A stretch of 15,361 nt of DNA from Cyanobacteriota bacterium (GTDB lineage Bacteria > Cyanobacteriota > Cyanobacteriia > Phormidesmidales > Phormidesmidaceae), in contig JAQCHG010000002.1 in assembly GCA_027619675.1 (NCBI GenBank), positions 1 through 15,361 of the forward strand, given 5' to 3'. Positions 5,651-13,162 of this stretch are shown here, one piece after another; position 1 is the first letter of the stretch, and each line of letters starts with the position of its first letter. The notes below the pieces were generated by a model that had not been told where the DNA came from, did no database searches, and worked only from the letters and a program-made list of their open reading frames with translations. A program made the translations under genes and the position numbers.

Positions 5651-8407
5651 CTAAATCAACGGTAGCTCTGCCTTGACGAATTCTGGAGTGCGGCTGAGGG
5701 TAAAGCCCACCTTTTCGCAGACCCGCTGCATGGCGCGGTTTTCGTGCAGCACTTCCGCCGTGATTCGCTCTAGCCCTTCGTCGCGGCCAATCTGCACCAA
5801 CTGCTCCAGCAGCGTCGTGCCGATGCCCTGCTTTTGGTAAGCGTCGCTCACCAGCATGGCAAATTCCCCTTCATTTGCTCCGTGGGACTTGCTCAGTCGG
5901 CCCGCCGCCAGCACCTCATGCTCGCCCGTGGCGGGGTCCTTGCGATCGACGACAAGGGCCATCTCGCGATCGTAGTCAATGAAGCAAATGCGGGTGAGTC
6001 GTTCGTGGGCAATGCGATGGCTCAGGGTCATCAGGTGGAAATAGCGGAAGTAAACGCTCTCCTCCGATAGGGTGCGGTGGAACTTCACCAACAGCGGCTC
6101 ATCCTCAGGGCGGATGGGGCGCAGCGTCACGGGGGTGCCGTCCTTGAGTTTCCAGGGTTTGACATACTGGCTGGGGTAGGGACGGATGGCGGGTTTGGGG
6201 ACGGTGGCCAGGTCTGTGTCTGGTGGATGCAGGGCAATGCGGGCATCCAGGGCCAGCAGGGGATGGGGGCTGCTGGCCTCTGAGACCAGCAGGGGATTAA
6301 TGTCGAGTTCCTTGATCCAGGGCTGTTCTAGCACCAGCTGGCTAAACCGCACCAGCAGCATTTCCAGCCCTTCAATATCCGTGGCTTGGCGGCCCCGCAC
6401 CCCTTGCAGGGCCTTGTAGATGCGAGTTTGTTCCATCAGACGGCGGGCCAGGGTGGTGTTGAGGGGGGGCAGGGCGATCGCCCGATCCTGAAACACCTCC
6501 ACCAGTTGCCCCCCACTGCCAAACAAAATCACTGGGCCAAACTGGGCATCCACACTGCTACCGACGATCAGTTCGTAGCCGCGATCGCGATCGATCATCG
6601 GCTGCACCGTCACCCCTTGAAAATGCTCTGGCCCCGCCTTTTCCGCCACCGCTGCCGCAATGGCTTCATAGGCAACCCGGACCCCCTCCGCTGTGGCAAT
6701 GTTCAGCCGCACCCCCCCCACATCGGTTTTGTGGGTAATGGTTTTAGACACCAGCTTCACCACCACCGGGTAGCCCACCGCCTCGGCACAGGAGATCGCC
6801 GCCTCCGGCGAAGTGGCCGTCACCGACTCCACCGTGGGGATGCCGTAGGCCTTAAGGATTTGCTTCGACTCCAGTTCCGTCAGAATGGTGCGCCCCTCTT
6901 GGCGGGCCTGGTCGAGCAACTGGGTGACCAGGGAGCGATCGGTGGTGCCAAACTCCGACTCCGGCAGCAGGGACGGGGTTTCATAAATGCCCTTGAGGTT
7001 GTAGCTGTACTTCCACATGAAGTTAAACAGCCGCGCCGCCGCATCTGGGTAGCGGTAGGTGGCAATGCTGGCCCGGTTCAAAATCGTCTCCCCATTGGTG
7101 ACCTCCGCCCCCCCCATCCAACTAGCGAGGACGGGCTTGGCGGCATTTTGGGCGTACTGCTTCAGCTTCTCCGCCGTTTCCGTAGGATCGGTCATGGCCT
7201 GGGGGGTCAACACCACCAACAAACCATCGCTGTTGGGGTCCTGCACCGCCACCTCTAGGGTTTGGGTATAGCGATCGGGATCCGCATCCCCCAGGATGTC
7301 AATGGGGTTGCCATGGCTCCAGTGGGTGGGCAAAAAGGCATCTAACTGGGTGATGGTTTCGTTCGCGATCGGGGCCAACTCTCCCCCTGTGGCAATCAGG
7401 GCATCGGTGGCCAACACCCCCGGTCCCCCGGCGTTGGTGATGATGGTGAGGCGAGGACCCTGGGGTCGCTGTTGCTGCTTCGCCAGCACCTCCGCAAGGT
7501 CAAATAGCTCTGAAATACGATCCACCCGCAACACCCCGCAGCGACGGAAGGCGGCATCTAGCACCGCATCGCTACCCGCCAGGGATCCCGTATGGGAGGC
7601 CGCCGCCTGGGCCGCCGCCGCCGTGCGCCCCGCCTTGATCACAATGATGGGCTTGGTCAGGGCCACTTCCCGCGCCGCCGACAGGAACGATCGCGCATTG
7701 CCGATCGACTCCATATAAATCACGATGCTGTGGGTGCGGGGATCATCCCCCAGGTAGTAGATCAGGTCGCCCCAGTCCACATCCAGCATGGATCCCATAG
7801 ACACAAAGGCGCTGAAGCCCACATTTTCCTGCAAGCTCCAGTCCAGCACGGCGGTGCAGAGGGCACCGCTCTGGCTGATGAAACCCACATTACCGGGGCG
7901 GGCCATGGTGCTGGCAAAGGTAGCATTGAGCCCCGTTAGGGGGTTCATCACCCCCAGGCAGTTAGGACCAATCAGCCGCAGAGAACTGCGCTGAAGTTGC
8001 TCCCGAATCCGCTGCTCTAGGGCGATCCCCTCCGCTCCAATTTCTTTGAACCCCGCTGACAGCACAATCGCGCCTTTGACCCCCACCTCAACACAGTCTT
8101 GAATAATGTCGGGCACTGTGGGGGCTGGGGTGGCAATAATCACCAGATCCGCAGGCTCGGGGGTCTCGCGAATGCTGGGGTAGGCGCGAATGCCCAGGAC
8201 GCTGCGCCGCTTGGGATTGACGGGAAAAACGGTGCCGCCAAAGGGATTGCTAATCAGATTCCACAGGAGGGTGCGGCCAACGCTACCGGGGCGATCGGTG
8301 GCCCCGACCACGGCTACGGTTTTGGGAGCAAACAGGGCGCTGAGGGCCTGCTGCTCAGTCCGCAAAATGTCATAGGCCGGATCAAGGGTAGGGGGTTTGA
8401 GGACCAT
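5651..8407 (-). CDS. NDP-forming acyl-CoA synthetase fused to GNAT acetyltransferase (Pat-like)
   Basis: The 918-residue protein has domains in this order: CoA-binding Rossmann domain (about 20-120, Val-Gly-Ala-Thr motif), two succinyl-CoA-ligase-like domains (about 140-460), ATP-grasp domain (about 490-720), and a GNAT domain (about 753-918) with the acetyl-CoA loop Gln-Lys-Gln-Gly-Ile-Gly near residue 860. The alpha phosphohistidine equivalent is present (His272 in Ser-His-Thr-Gly-Ser-Leu-Ala-Gly), as is the ATP-grasp His (His559 in Thr-His-Lys-Thr-Asp-Val-Gly-Gly). Relatives include bacterial Pat/PatZ protein acetyltransferases, whose synthetase half is usually described as inactive; this one looks catalytically complete. 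The start at 8407 is chosen because family similarity begins there; an upstream ATG at 8497 would add 30 residues. Neither has a clear ribosome binding site. It is soluble and probably links acyl-CoA supply to protein acetylation (inference). Confidence 0.92.
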   Translation of the reverse strand: MVLKPPTLDPAYDILRTEQQALSALFAPKTVAVVGATDRPGSVGRTLLWNLISNPFGGTVFPVNPKRRSVLGIRAYPSIRETPEPADLVIIATPAPTVPDIIQDCVEVGVKGAIVLSAGFKEIGAEGIALEQRIREQLQRSSLRLIGPNCLGVMNPLTGLNATFASTMARPGNVGFISQSGALCTAVLDWSLQENVGFSAFVSMGSMLDVDWGDLIYYLGDDPRTHSIVIYMESIGNARSFLSAAREVALTKPIIVIKAGRTAAAAQAAASHTGSLAGSDAVLDAAFRRCGVLRVDRISELFDLAEVLAKQQQRPQGPRLTIITNAGGPGVLATDALIATGGELAPIANETITQLDAFLPTHWSHGNPIDILGDADPDRYTQTLEVAVQDPNSDGLLVVLTPQAMTDPTETAEKLKQYAQNAAKPVLASWMGGAEVTNGETILNRASIATYRYPDAAARLFNFMWKYSYNLKGIYETPSLLPESEFGTTDRSLVTQLLDQARQEGRTILTELESKQILKAYGIPTVESVTATSPEAAISCAEAVGYPVVVKLVSKTITHKTDVGGVRLNIATAEGVRVAYEAIAAAVAEKAGPEHFQGVTVQPMIDRDRGYELIVGSSVDAQFGPVILFGSGGQLVEVFQDRAIALPPLNTTLARRLMEQTRIYKALQGVRGRQATDIEGLEMLLVRFSQLVLEQPWIKELDINPLLVSEASSPHPLLALDARIALHPPDTDLATVPKPAIRPYPSQYVKPWKLKDGTPVTLRPIRPEDEPLLVKFHRTLSEESVYFRYFHLMTLSHRIAHERLTRICFIDYDREMALVVDRKDPATGEHEVLAAGRLSKSHGANEGEFAMLVSDAYQKQGIGTTLLEQLVQIGRDEGLERITAEVLHENRAMQRVCEKVGFTLSRTPEFVKAELPLI

Positions 8408-8670
8408 GGCAAAACCATTCACGCTAGGGGCACAACAACGGACTCGGACCAGCTCTCTCGGGGATTTTGGAGTCGGGGATCCTGGATCCCCAAGCATCGC
8501 GATTCAGGAATTGTGATCAACGTCGAGGCAAGCGGGGGGAGGTGGAGCGGGGGGACAGTCTGCACACTACTCCCGCCACCCTTTAACGTTTGTCAGCGAT
8601 CCGTAGCATTTCCGGTCAGCCCTGCTAGCGCTCTCCTCAGGGGAGGGAGGGCGATCGCTCAGGGAGGGGA

Positions 8671-9141
8671 TCAGCCTTGGGTCGGGGTGAGCAGGGCATC
8701 ATGGGTTGCCCGCTCCGTGGGGGCGAGGCCAGGGGGGCAGGGCAGTTTCATCACCAAGTCCGTGACGGACAAGATCCCCAGCAGCGTTTCCCCGTCCATC
8801 ACAGGTGCCCGCTGAATGCCCGTTTCCGAAAACAGTTGAGCCGCCGCCTGGAAACTCAAAGTCGGATCAACGGCAATACAGGGCTGACGCATGATGTCTT
8901 GCACCCGCACCCGCTGGGGATCCAGGCCTCGGGCAAAGACCCGGTAAACGATATCCCGCTCGGTAACGATGCCGTAGGGCAAGGTGTGATTGAGGCGATC
9001 CACAATCAGCGATCGCACCCCGTGGCGCTGCATCTGGGCAATGGCCGCCGCCACACTGTCATCCCGATGGGTGACCTGGACCGGCTCAGACATCAGGTCC
9101 GCAACGGTGAGTTGGGCGGCGATTGTATCCCCTGCGGTCAT
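8671..9141 (-). CDS. Twin-CBS-domain protein
   Basis: The 156-residue protein consists of two CBS repeats, about residues 10-66 and 76-132 (each with the Val-x-Asp-Ile-Met/Val-x-Asp-Leu-Met type start and a Gly-Ile-Val-Thr-Glu-Arg-Asp or Gly-Ile-Leu-Ser-Val-Thr-Asp end). Paired CBS domains bind adenosine nucleotides and act as energy sensors. There is no attached catalytic domain, so it may regulate a partner in trans. The ATG at 9141 is preferred, with GGAGG 4 nt upstream on the minus strand; a TTG at 9165 would add eight residues. It lies upstream of the acyl-CoA synthetase/GNAT gene on the same strand with a 263-bp gap; CBS control of that adenylate-using enzyme is a plausible but untested link. 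Confidence 0.9.
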   Translation of the reverse strand: MTAGDTIAAQLTVADLMSEPVQVTHRDDSVAAAIAQMQRHGVRSLIVDRLNHTLPYGIVTERDIVYRVFARGLDPQRVRVQDIMRQPCIAVDPTLSFQAAAQLFSETGIQRAPVMDGETLLGILSVTDLVMKLPCPPGLAPTERATHDALLTPTQG

Positions 9142-9267
9142 CCATCCTCCCCGGCGGCTTGCCAACTGTGGGTTAACGCTGCCCCTATCCTGGCCAGGGG
9201 ATCAAAAGACGGGAGGTTTTCTGGTGAAACTTTTTAGCTTTCGGTACTGTCGGCAACCCCTATGCCA

Positions 9268-9287
9268 TTCCCCCAGGGCCGGGGGAA
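9268..9287. repeat. Short GC-rich hairpin upstream of the CBS gene
   Basis: TTCCCCC (9268-9274) pairs with GGGGGAA (9281-9287) around a 6-nt loop. It lies in the 286-bp gap between the CBS and ndhO genes. No T-run follows on either strand. Confidence 0.35.
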
Positions 9288-9364
9288 GATGGCCCACAAA
9301 AATACCCAGGGTCAGCGCTGGCGCATCCCCCTGGGCGGTCAATCACGGCAGCCCTGAACATTGA

Positions 9365-9396
9365 AAGCGCGATCGCCCTTGCCAGCGATCGCGCTT
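9365..9396 (-). terminator. Hairpin built from two HIP1 octamers, possible end of the ndhO transcript
   Basis: AAGCGCGATCGC at 9365-9376 pairs perfectly over 12 bp with 9385-9396, with an 8-nt loop. Each arm contains one GCGATCGC (HIP1) site. ATTGAA (9360-9365) and TTCAAT (9401-9406) extend the symmetry beyond a 4-nt interruption. On the minus strand it lies 31 bp after the ndhO stop and is followed by only TTTC, so termination would be weak or factor-assisted. Confidence 0.5.
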
Positions 9397-9427
9397 CCCC
9401 TTCAATCAACCCGAGGTTTTCGGGAGC

Positions 9428-9649
9428 CTAGTCAAATTTTTCTAGCTGATCTAGACGTAGCCAAATATTGGGAGTGGGAACATGGCCAAAGTTAACCAGG
9501 GCATACTCATCCCGCGTTTCGACAATTTCCCCCTTGGTCTCAAAGAGATAGGGAGAAAACCGATTGTCGCTGGCTTTAGCCTCTAGGCTATCCACCAGTT
9601 TTTCCTGCACGGCCCGTACCAAATCGCCTCGCTTCAACTTGCCAGCCAT
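9428..9649 (-). CDS. ndhO: NAD(P)H-quinone oxidoreductase subunit O
   Basis: The 73-residue protein matches cyanobacterial/plastid NdhO: Lys-Leu-Lys-Arg-Gly-Asp-Leu-Val-Arg at the N-terminus, Ser-Leu-Glu-Ala-Lys-Ala-Ser-Asp in the middle, and the hallmark end [14 protein letters not shown]. NdhO is a small stromal/cytoplasmic subunit of the thylakoid NDH-1 complex, which runs respiratory and cyclic electron flow with ferredoxin. The start at 9649 fits the family; an in-frame ATG at 9679 would add ten residues and has an AAGG close by, so both remain possible. It follows mutM on the same strand with about 43-73 bp between them, so the two may be co-transcribed. Confidence 0.93.
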   Translation of the reverse strand: MAGKLKRGDLVRAVQEKLVDSLEAKASDNRFSPYLFETKGEIVETRDEYALVNFGHVPTPNIWLRLDQLEKFD

Positions 9650-9722
9650 AAGTGTTTTTAATCCCAATGAACAGCGCATTTAGGCCTTTTTTTGCCTTGA
9701 CCAGTATTGTAAGCCCCGAGCT

Positions 9723-10571
9723 TTAGCGTTGACAGCGGGGGCAGAAATGGGCCGATCGCCCCGCCATTTTCAACCGTTGAATCGGTGTCTGGCAGGTGTA
9801 ACAAGGCTGCCCTTCCCGGTCATAGACCCGCGCAATGCCGCCATAATTGCCGTTAATCCCATGGACATCCCGAAAGTCGCTAAAGGTGGTGCCCCCGGCC
9901 TCAATGCTCTCCGTTAGTACCGTTTGGATGGCGTGGTGGAGCTTAGTGAGGCGCGATCGCCCCAACCGCCGACTGGGCACAGTGGGGTGAATGCCACTGA
10001 GAAATAGGGACTCATCCGCATAAATGTTGCCGATCCCCGCCACTAGGGCCTGATCCAACAGGGCATTTTTGATCGGTCGCAGGCGATGGCGGGTGGCTTG
10101 GTAAAGATAGTCCACCGAAAAAGCAGAGCTGAAGGGCTCCGGTCCCAGAGCCGCCATGCCCGTCATGATCGCCTCTGGGGTGAGATCAGGGGGAATCCAC
10201 CAAATGCGGCCAAAGGTGCGCTGATCGACAAACCGTAACTCACGATCGCCCGTCAAAAACCATCGCACCCGGCAATGGCGCGACACGGGCTCCCGCTCCA
10301 TGCCCCACAGCAACTGTCCTGTCATTCGCAAATGCACCCCCAACCAGCCAGCAGGGGCATGTTCTGGGGTTTCTAGGGTGGCCAGCAAATACTTGCCCCG
10401 CCGCTGCCACTGGCAAAACTGTCGTCCTGTGATCCCCGCCCATAGGTCATCGATCGACGCGGGATGGGCCAAGGTGCGGGGCAGCAGCACCTCTCCCCCC
10501 TTAATCGGCTGGCCTAGGGTAGCCCGATTGAGGCCCCGGCACACCGTTTCCACCTCAGGAAGCTCTGGCAC
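9723..10571 (-). CDS. mutM: Formamidopyrimidine-DNA glycosylase (MutM/Fpg)
   Basis: The 282-residue protein removes oxidised purines such as 8-oxoguanine from DNA. The GTG at 10571 is fixed as the start because the next residues are Pro-Glu-Leu-Pro-Glu-Val-Glu: Pro must become the N-terminal catalytic residue after Met removal, with the neighbouring Glu as the proton donor. Other family marks are the Arg-Arg-Gly-Lys-Tyr-Leu lysine in the N-terminal domain, the helix-two-turn-helix motif with Ile-Gly-Asn-Ile-Tyr-Ala-Asp-Glu, and a C-terminal Cys-x2-Cys...Cys-x2-Cys zinc finger ending at the C-terminus. AGGTGGGG lies upstream of the GTG. It lies downstream of psaE, a neighbour arrangement I recall from other cyanobacteria, but a strong terminator separates them. 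Confidence 0.97.
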   Translation of the reverse strand: MPELPEVETVCRGLNRATLGQPIKGGEVLLPRTLAHPASIDDLWAGITGRQFCQWQRRGKYLLATLETPEHAPAGWLGVHLRMTGQLLWGMEREPVSRHCRVRWFLTGDRELRFVDQRTFGRIWWIPPDLTPEAIMTGMAALGPEPFSSAFSVDYLYQATRHRLRPIKNALLDQALVAGIGNIYADESLFLSGIHPTVPSRRLGRSRLTKLHHAIQTVLTESIEAGGTTFSDFRDVHGINGNYGGIARVYDREGQPCYTCQTPIQRLKMAGRSAHFCPRCQR

Positions 10572-10659
10572 CCTGGAATGCCCCACCTACGTTCAAAACA
10601 GCCCCTTCACTATACCTGGGGGGTAACGGAGCAAGAGCAACCCTTGTGGGGTAACGACT

Positions 10660-10699
10660 AAAAACAATGTCGGGGCTTGGCCATGCCAAACCCCGACAT
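10660..10699 (-). terminator. Rho-independent terminator of psaE
   Basis: A 9-bp stem (10667-10675 with 10691-10699), one C-A mismatch and a further 5 bp (10677-10681 with 10685-10689) close on a 3-nt loop. On the minus strand it is followed by TTGTTTTT. It lies 44 bp after the psaE stop. This should end most psaE transcripts before mutM. Confidence 0.9.
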
Positions 10700-10742
10700 C
10701 AGTCCCAACTTGGGATCGAAGGGCAAGGAAATAATCAATTCC

Positions 10743-10949
10743 TTACTTCTTCTTGGCAGGTGCAGCCACCTCAACTAGCTCATCGACAGCAAAGTTGTTG
10801 GTGTTGACGCCAGAATAGTTAACCTTGTCGAAACGCACTACCACGGGATAGCGGATACCGCTCTGGTCCACAGAGGCGACATTCCCAACCTCTTGGTACC
10901 AGTAGGATTCTTTACGTAGGATCCGGACTTTAGAACCACGTTGAACCAT
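10743..10949 (-). CDS. psaE: Photosystem I reaction centre subunit IV (PsaE)
   Basis: The 68-residue protein matches PsaE: [12 protein letters not shown] at the N-terminus, Glu-Ser-Tyr-Trp-Tyr in the first loop, Tyr-Pro-Val-Val-Val-Arg-Phe in the core and Asn-Thr-Asn-Asn-Phe before the end, with a Lys-rich tail. It is an SH3-like peripheral subunit on the cytoplasmic face of PSI that helps dock ferredoxin and supports cyclic electron flow. The ATG at 10949 has AGAGGG about 9 nt upstream. It has its own strong terminator and a structured leader, so it is probably transcribed alone at a high level. Confidence 0.98.
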   Translation of the reverse strand: MVQRGSKVRILRKESYWYQEVGNVASVDQSGIRYPVVVRFDKVNYSGVNTNNFAVDELVEVAAPAKKK

Positions 10950-10969
10950 GAATAATGCCCTCTTGAAAG

Positions 10970-10997
10970 ACGAGTTTTAAGGATTTAAAGAACTCGT
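10970..10997 (-). promoter_or_regulatory. Hairpin in the psaE leader
   Basis: On the minus strand ACGAGT pairs with ACTCGT, then, after a 2-nt left bulge, TTTAA pairs with TTAAA around an ATCC loop. It ends about 20 bp before the psaE start, just upstream of the ribosome binding site. psaE leaders in cyanobacteria are often long and regulated by light; a role in mRNA stability or translation is inference. Confidence 0.45.
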
Positions 10998-11046
10998 TCA
11001 TCAGCCTACTATGGATGCCTCGACTTACGGACCCACCAGGATTTAA

Positions 11047-11091
11047 GTTTTGTTGCCAGACCCGTCTTTTTTGGGGGTTCAGCAACAAAAC
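11047..11091. repeat. 10-bp inverted repeat with nested dyad upstream of psaE
   Basis: GTTTTGTTGC at 11047-11056 pairs perfectly with 11082-11091 across 25 nt. The loop contains ACCC and GGGT arms around a T6 run. It sits about 100 bp upstream of the psaE start, and 34 bp beyond the lipoprotein terminator. It could be an operator for psaE or a second transcript end. Confidence 0.5.
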
Positions 11092-11117
11092 GCAACACAT
11101 ACTCCCCCTGCCATCCC

Positions 11118-11162
11118 AAAAACAACACCGCCCAGTAGAGGGTCAACTCCACTGGGCGGTGT
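11118..11162 (-). terminator. Rho-independent terminator of the lipoprotein gene
   Basis: A perfect 12-bp stem (11125-11136 with 11151-11162) has a 14-nt loop and is followed on the minus strand by TTGTTTTT. It begins 34 bp after the lipoprotein stop codon. Confidence 0.9.
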
Positions 11163-11196
11163 GATCAGGCTTTCAGAGTAAGCTCCCAAGAGGCGG

Positions 11197-11952
11197 CTAG
11201 CTCGCAGAGGCGATCGCAGGGGGTAACGACGGCAAGTCTGCGGTCGGGGCTTCTTCCGTGGGGCTACCACTGGGGCCACTCCCCACGGGGCGCGCCACCT
11301 CAATCCCGTTTTCCTCCAGCACCAATACCGGTTCACTACCGGGGCGGGTGTCGATGCGCTTCACCAAAATGCGGCCATTGGACAGGCGATCGCCGGGACG
11401 CACATAGCGACTGGTAGGCTCCCCTGGGGCATCGACGATGGCGTAGCGATCGCCATTAATCTCCACAATGCCCGTCACCGTCACCCCCTGGGCTGTGGTG
11501 GGCTGGGGCAGTTGGGGCAGGGGAGAGATGGGGGAACCGCCCCCATTCTGACCCGGCGTTGTACCGCCACCGCCATTGGCCACGGGAGTAGTACCACCGC
11601 CACCACCGCCACCGCCATTAGCAGGAGGGGGGACCACCTTCGGGGGCGGCGGCACAGGCACCAACGCAAAGGGATCGAGGCGGGTACGTTGAATTTCTTT
11701 CAGCCGTTCGCTGGGGCTGGTGGAGGAGATCAGCTCTGCACTGGCAATCTCTGCAGCGGAGGGCAGCCCCGCAACAAGGGGCTCTTCAAAAGCCTCGGCT
11801 CCGGGTTCCTCCTCCGGCAACAAAATGACGCTATCGTCCTGCGGCTCTTCTTCGCCACCACTAAACCGACTGAGCACATTGTTGACAACGCCACAACCGC
11901 TAGCAGTGACGCTCAGGCCAATGATGAGAGCCAATGCAGTTACACGACGCAT
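11197..11952 (-). CDS. Pro/Gly-rich lipoprotein with a possible GspC/PilP-like domain
   Basis: The 251-residue protein starts at ATG 11952. An N-terminal signal (residues 1-19) ends in Ala-Ser-Gly-Cys, a lipobox with Cys20 as the lipidated residue. Residues 33-60 are acidic, about 98-150 are a Pro- and Gly-rich linker with repeated Asn-Gly-Gly-Gly-Gly and Thr-Thr-Pro units, and about 155-223 form a compact beta-rich segment (Val-Thr-Gly-Ile-Val-Glu...Tyr-Val-Arg-Pro-Gly-Asp-Arg-Leu...Leu-Glu-Glu-Asn-Gly) of the type seen in GspC and PilP, which contact secretins. The rest is Pro/Ser-rich. The assignment to that fold is by eye. It lies 166 bp downstream of sigF on the same strand and has its own terminator, so a cell-envelope or pilus role is reasonable but unproven. 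Confidence 0.8.
   Translation of the reverse strand: MRRVTALALIIGLSVTASGCGVVNNVLSRFSGGEEEPQDDSVILLPEEEPGAEAFEEPLVAGLPSAAEIASAELISSTSPSERLKEIQRTRLDPFALVPVPPPPKVVPPPANGGGGGGGGTTPVANGGGGTTPGQNGGGSPISPLPQLPQPTTAQGVTVTGIVEINGDRYAIVDAPGEPTSRYVRPGDRLSNGRILVKRIDTRPGSEPVLVLEENGIEVARPVGSGPSGSPTEEAPTADLPSLPPAIASAS
11540..11630. repeat. Low-complexity CCACCG-type repeat in the lipoprotein linker
   Basis: The plus strand runs through many CCACCG/CCGCCA units that encode the Gly tracts of the linker on the minus strand. Such tracts readily change length by replication slippage. Confidence 0.5.
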
Positions 11953-12118
11953 GATCAGGGTCCCCCGAGCAAAGTTTGAAGCCAGATACCTGACTCAGGG
12001 GCAAACCCCAAAATCAGGAAATTCCCTTAATATCGCCTCAACAATAGCGCATCCTCCCGGATCGCGATCGCTTTTGCGGAGGTTTAAACCCCATGAATTG
12101 GGCTTGGGATTAATGGAG

Positions 12119-12898
12119 TTAATCCGCTTCGCCCGATGCCATCAATAGGCGCAGACACTTGAGCCCCTGTTTCACCCGCCGAGAGACGGTGACGGAACTG
12201 ATGCCCAACCGCTCTGCGGTCTCCTTTTGGGTCAAATCCTGCAAAAAGACGAACTCCAGCACTTCTCGGGTGCGGGTCTCTAACTGGTGGAGGGCCTGTT
12301 GCAGTCGAATGCGGTCTTCTTCTGCAAGTTGAAAACTGCGGTATTTAGGATCTGGCAGCAATTCCCCCAGGGAAGCGGAGGTGTTGTCCTCGTCCAGCAC
12401 TGGGGCATCTAGGCTCAGGGGAGAGCGATTACGGGTGGCTAACTTCACCTCCTGCCATTCCGCCATGGAAATCTCCAAGGCCACTGCAATTTCAGCATCC
12501 GTGGGCTGGCGGTGCAGGTCTAGCTGCAAGGCGCGGATTGCTTTATGGGCTTGGTGGGCTAGGGATTGCCAACGCCGGGGGATGCGCATGGCGGTGCCGC
12601 GATCGCGCAAATAATGTTGAATTTCGCCCCGGATGTAGGGAATGGCAAAGGAGCTAAAGGCATAGCCCTTTGACAGGTCAAAGCGTTCAATGGCGCGAAT
12701 CAACCCCAGGCTACCCACCTGCATCAAATCTTCATAGGTTTCCCCCGACTGGTGTACCCAACGATGGGCTTCCCGGCGTACTAGGCCGATGTTCATCTGC
12801 ACCAATTGGTTGCGGAGTCTAGGGTTAGGGTGCTGCTGGTATTGCTGCAACAGCTCAGCCGTTTCGCCTTTGAGGGCTTGGGTGGTCTGTAGGGGCAT
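12119..12898 (-). CDS. sigF: Group 3 sigma factor, SigF type
   Basis: The 259-residue protein has sigma regions 2 (about 35-105, with Asp-Leu-Met-Gln-Val-Gly-Ser-Leu-Gly-Leu and Phe-Ser-Ser-Phe-Ala-Ile-Pro-Tyr-Ile-Arg-Gly), 3 (about 110-185) and 4 (about 195-255, helix-turn-helix Leu-Thr-Gln-Lys-Glu-Thr-Ala-Glu-Arg-Leu-Gly). It lacks the region 1 of primary sigma factors, which places it in group 3. Sequence style and length match cyanobacterial SigF, which in Synechocystis drives pilA1 and motility genes. The ATG at 12898 is preferred; the in-frame TTG at 12904 is too close to the upstream AGGT. It is followed by the lipoprotein gene. I see no adjacent anti-sigma factor gene. Confidence 0.92.
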   Translation of the reverse strand: MPLQTTQALKGETAELLQQYQQHPNPRLRNQLVQMNIGLVRREAHRWVHQSGETYEDLMQVGSLGLIRAIERFDLSKGYAFSSFAIPYIRGEIQHYLRDRGTAMRIPRRWQSLAHQAHKAIRALQLDLHRQPTDAEIAVALEISMAEWQEVKLATRNRSPLSLDAPVLDEDNTSASLGELLPDPKYRSFQLAEEDRIRLQQALHQLETRTREVLEFVFLQDLTQKETAERLGISSVTVSRRVKQGLKCLRLLMASGEAD

Positions 12899-13162
12899 AC
12901 TCAAATTACCTGGGGAGGGAATGGACCTGTAGACCGAACGTAGCTGAGCAACCGTCCGTTACCCGGTGGCTAGGGATGGTAGATACAACCTGCCCCAAGG
13001 CAACTTTTACCGTGGCATCGGTGGATAAAGGGAGATGCCTCTCCTGAATTATCCATACACCCAAACTCAAGGTAAGCCCGCCTTCGGAGATCTCCAATGG
13101 CAGATTTACCGATTCCGGATCAGGGGTGAGGGGTGATCCCCCCCGCGATCCCACGTAGGATA

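Noticed and set aside
6386..7258. Long plus-strand open frame (290 codons) inside the synthetase/GNAT gene
   Set aside because: It is antisense to a clear multidomain enzyme; its His/Gly/Arg-rich translation reflects the high-GC complement and matches no family.
8099..8815. 238-codon plus-strand frame
   Set aside because: It spans the 5' end of the synthetase gene, the intergenic gap and the CBS gene in antisense; the Gly-rich translation is a shadow.
12906..13154. 82-codon minus-strand frame upstream of sigF
   Set aside because: GTG start, no ribosome binding site that stands out and no family resemblance; more likely the sigF promoter region.
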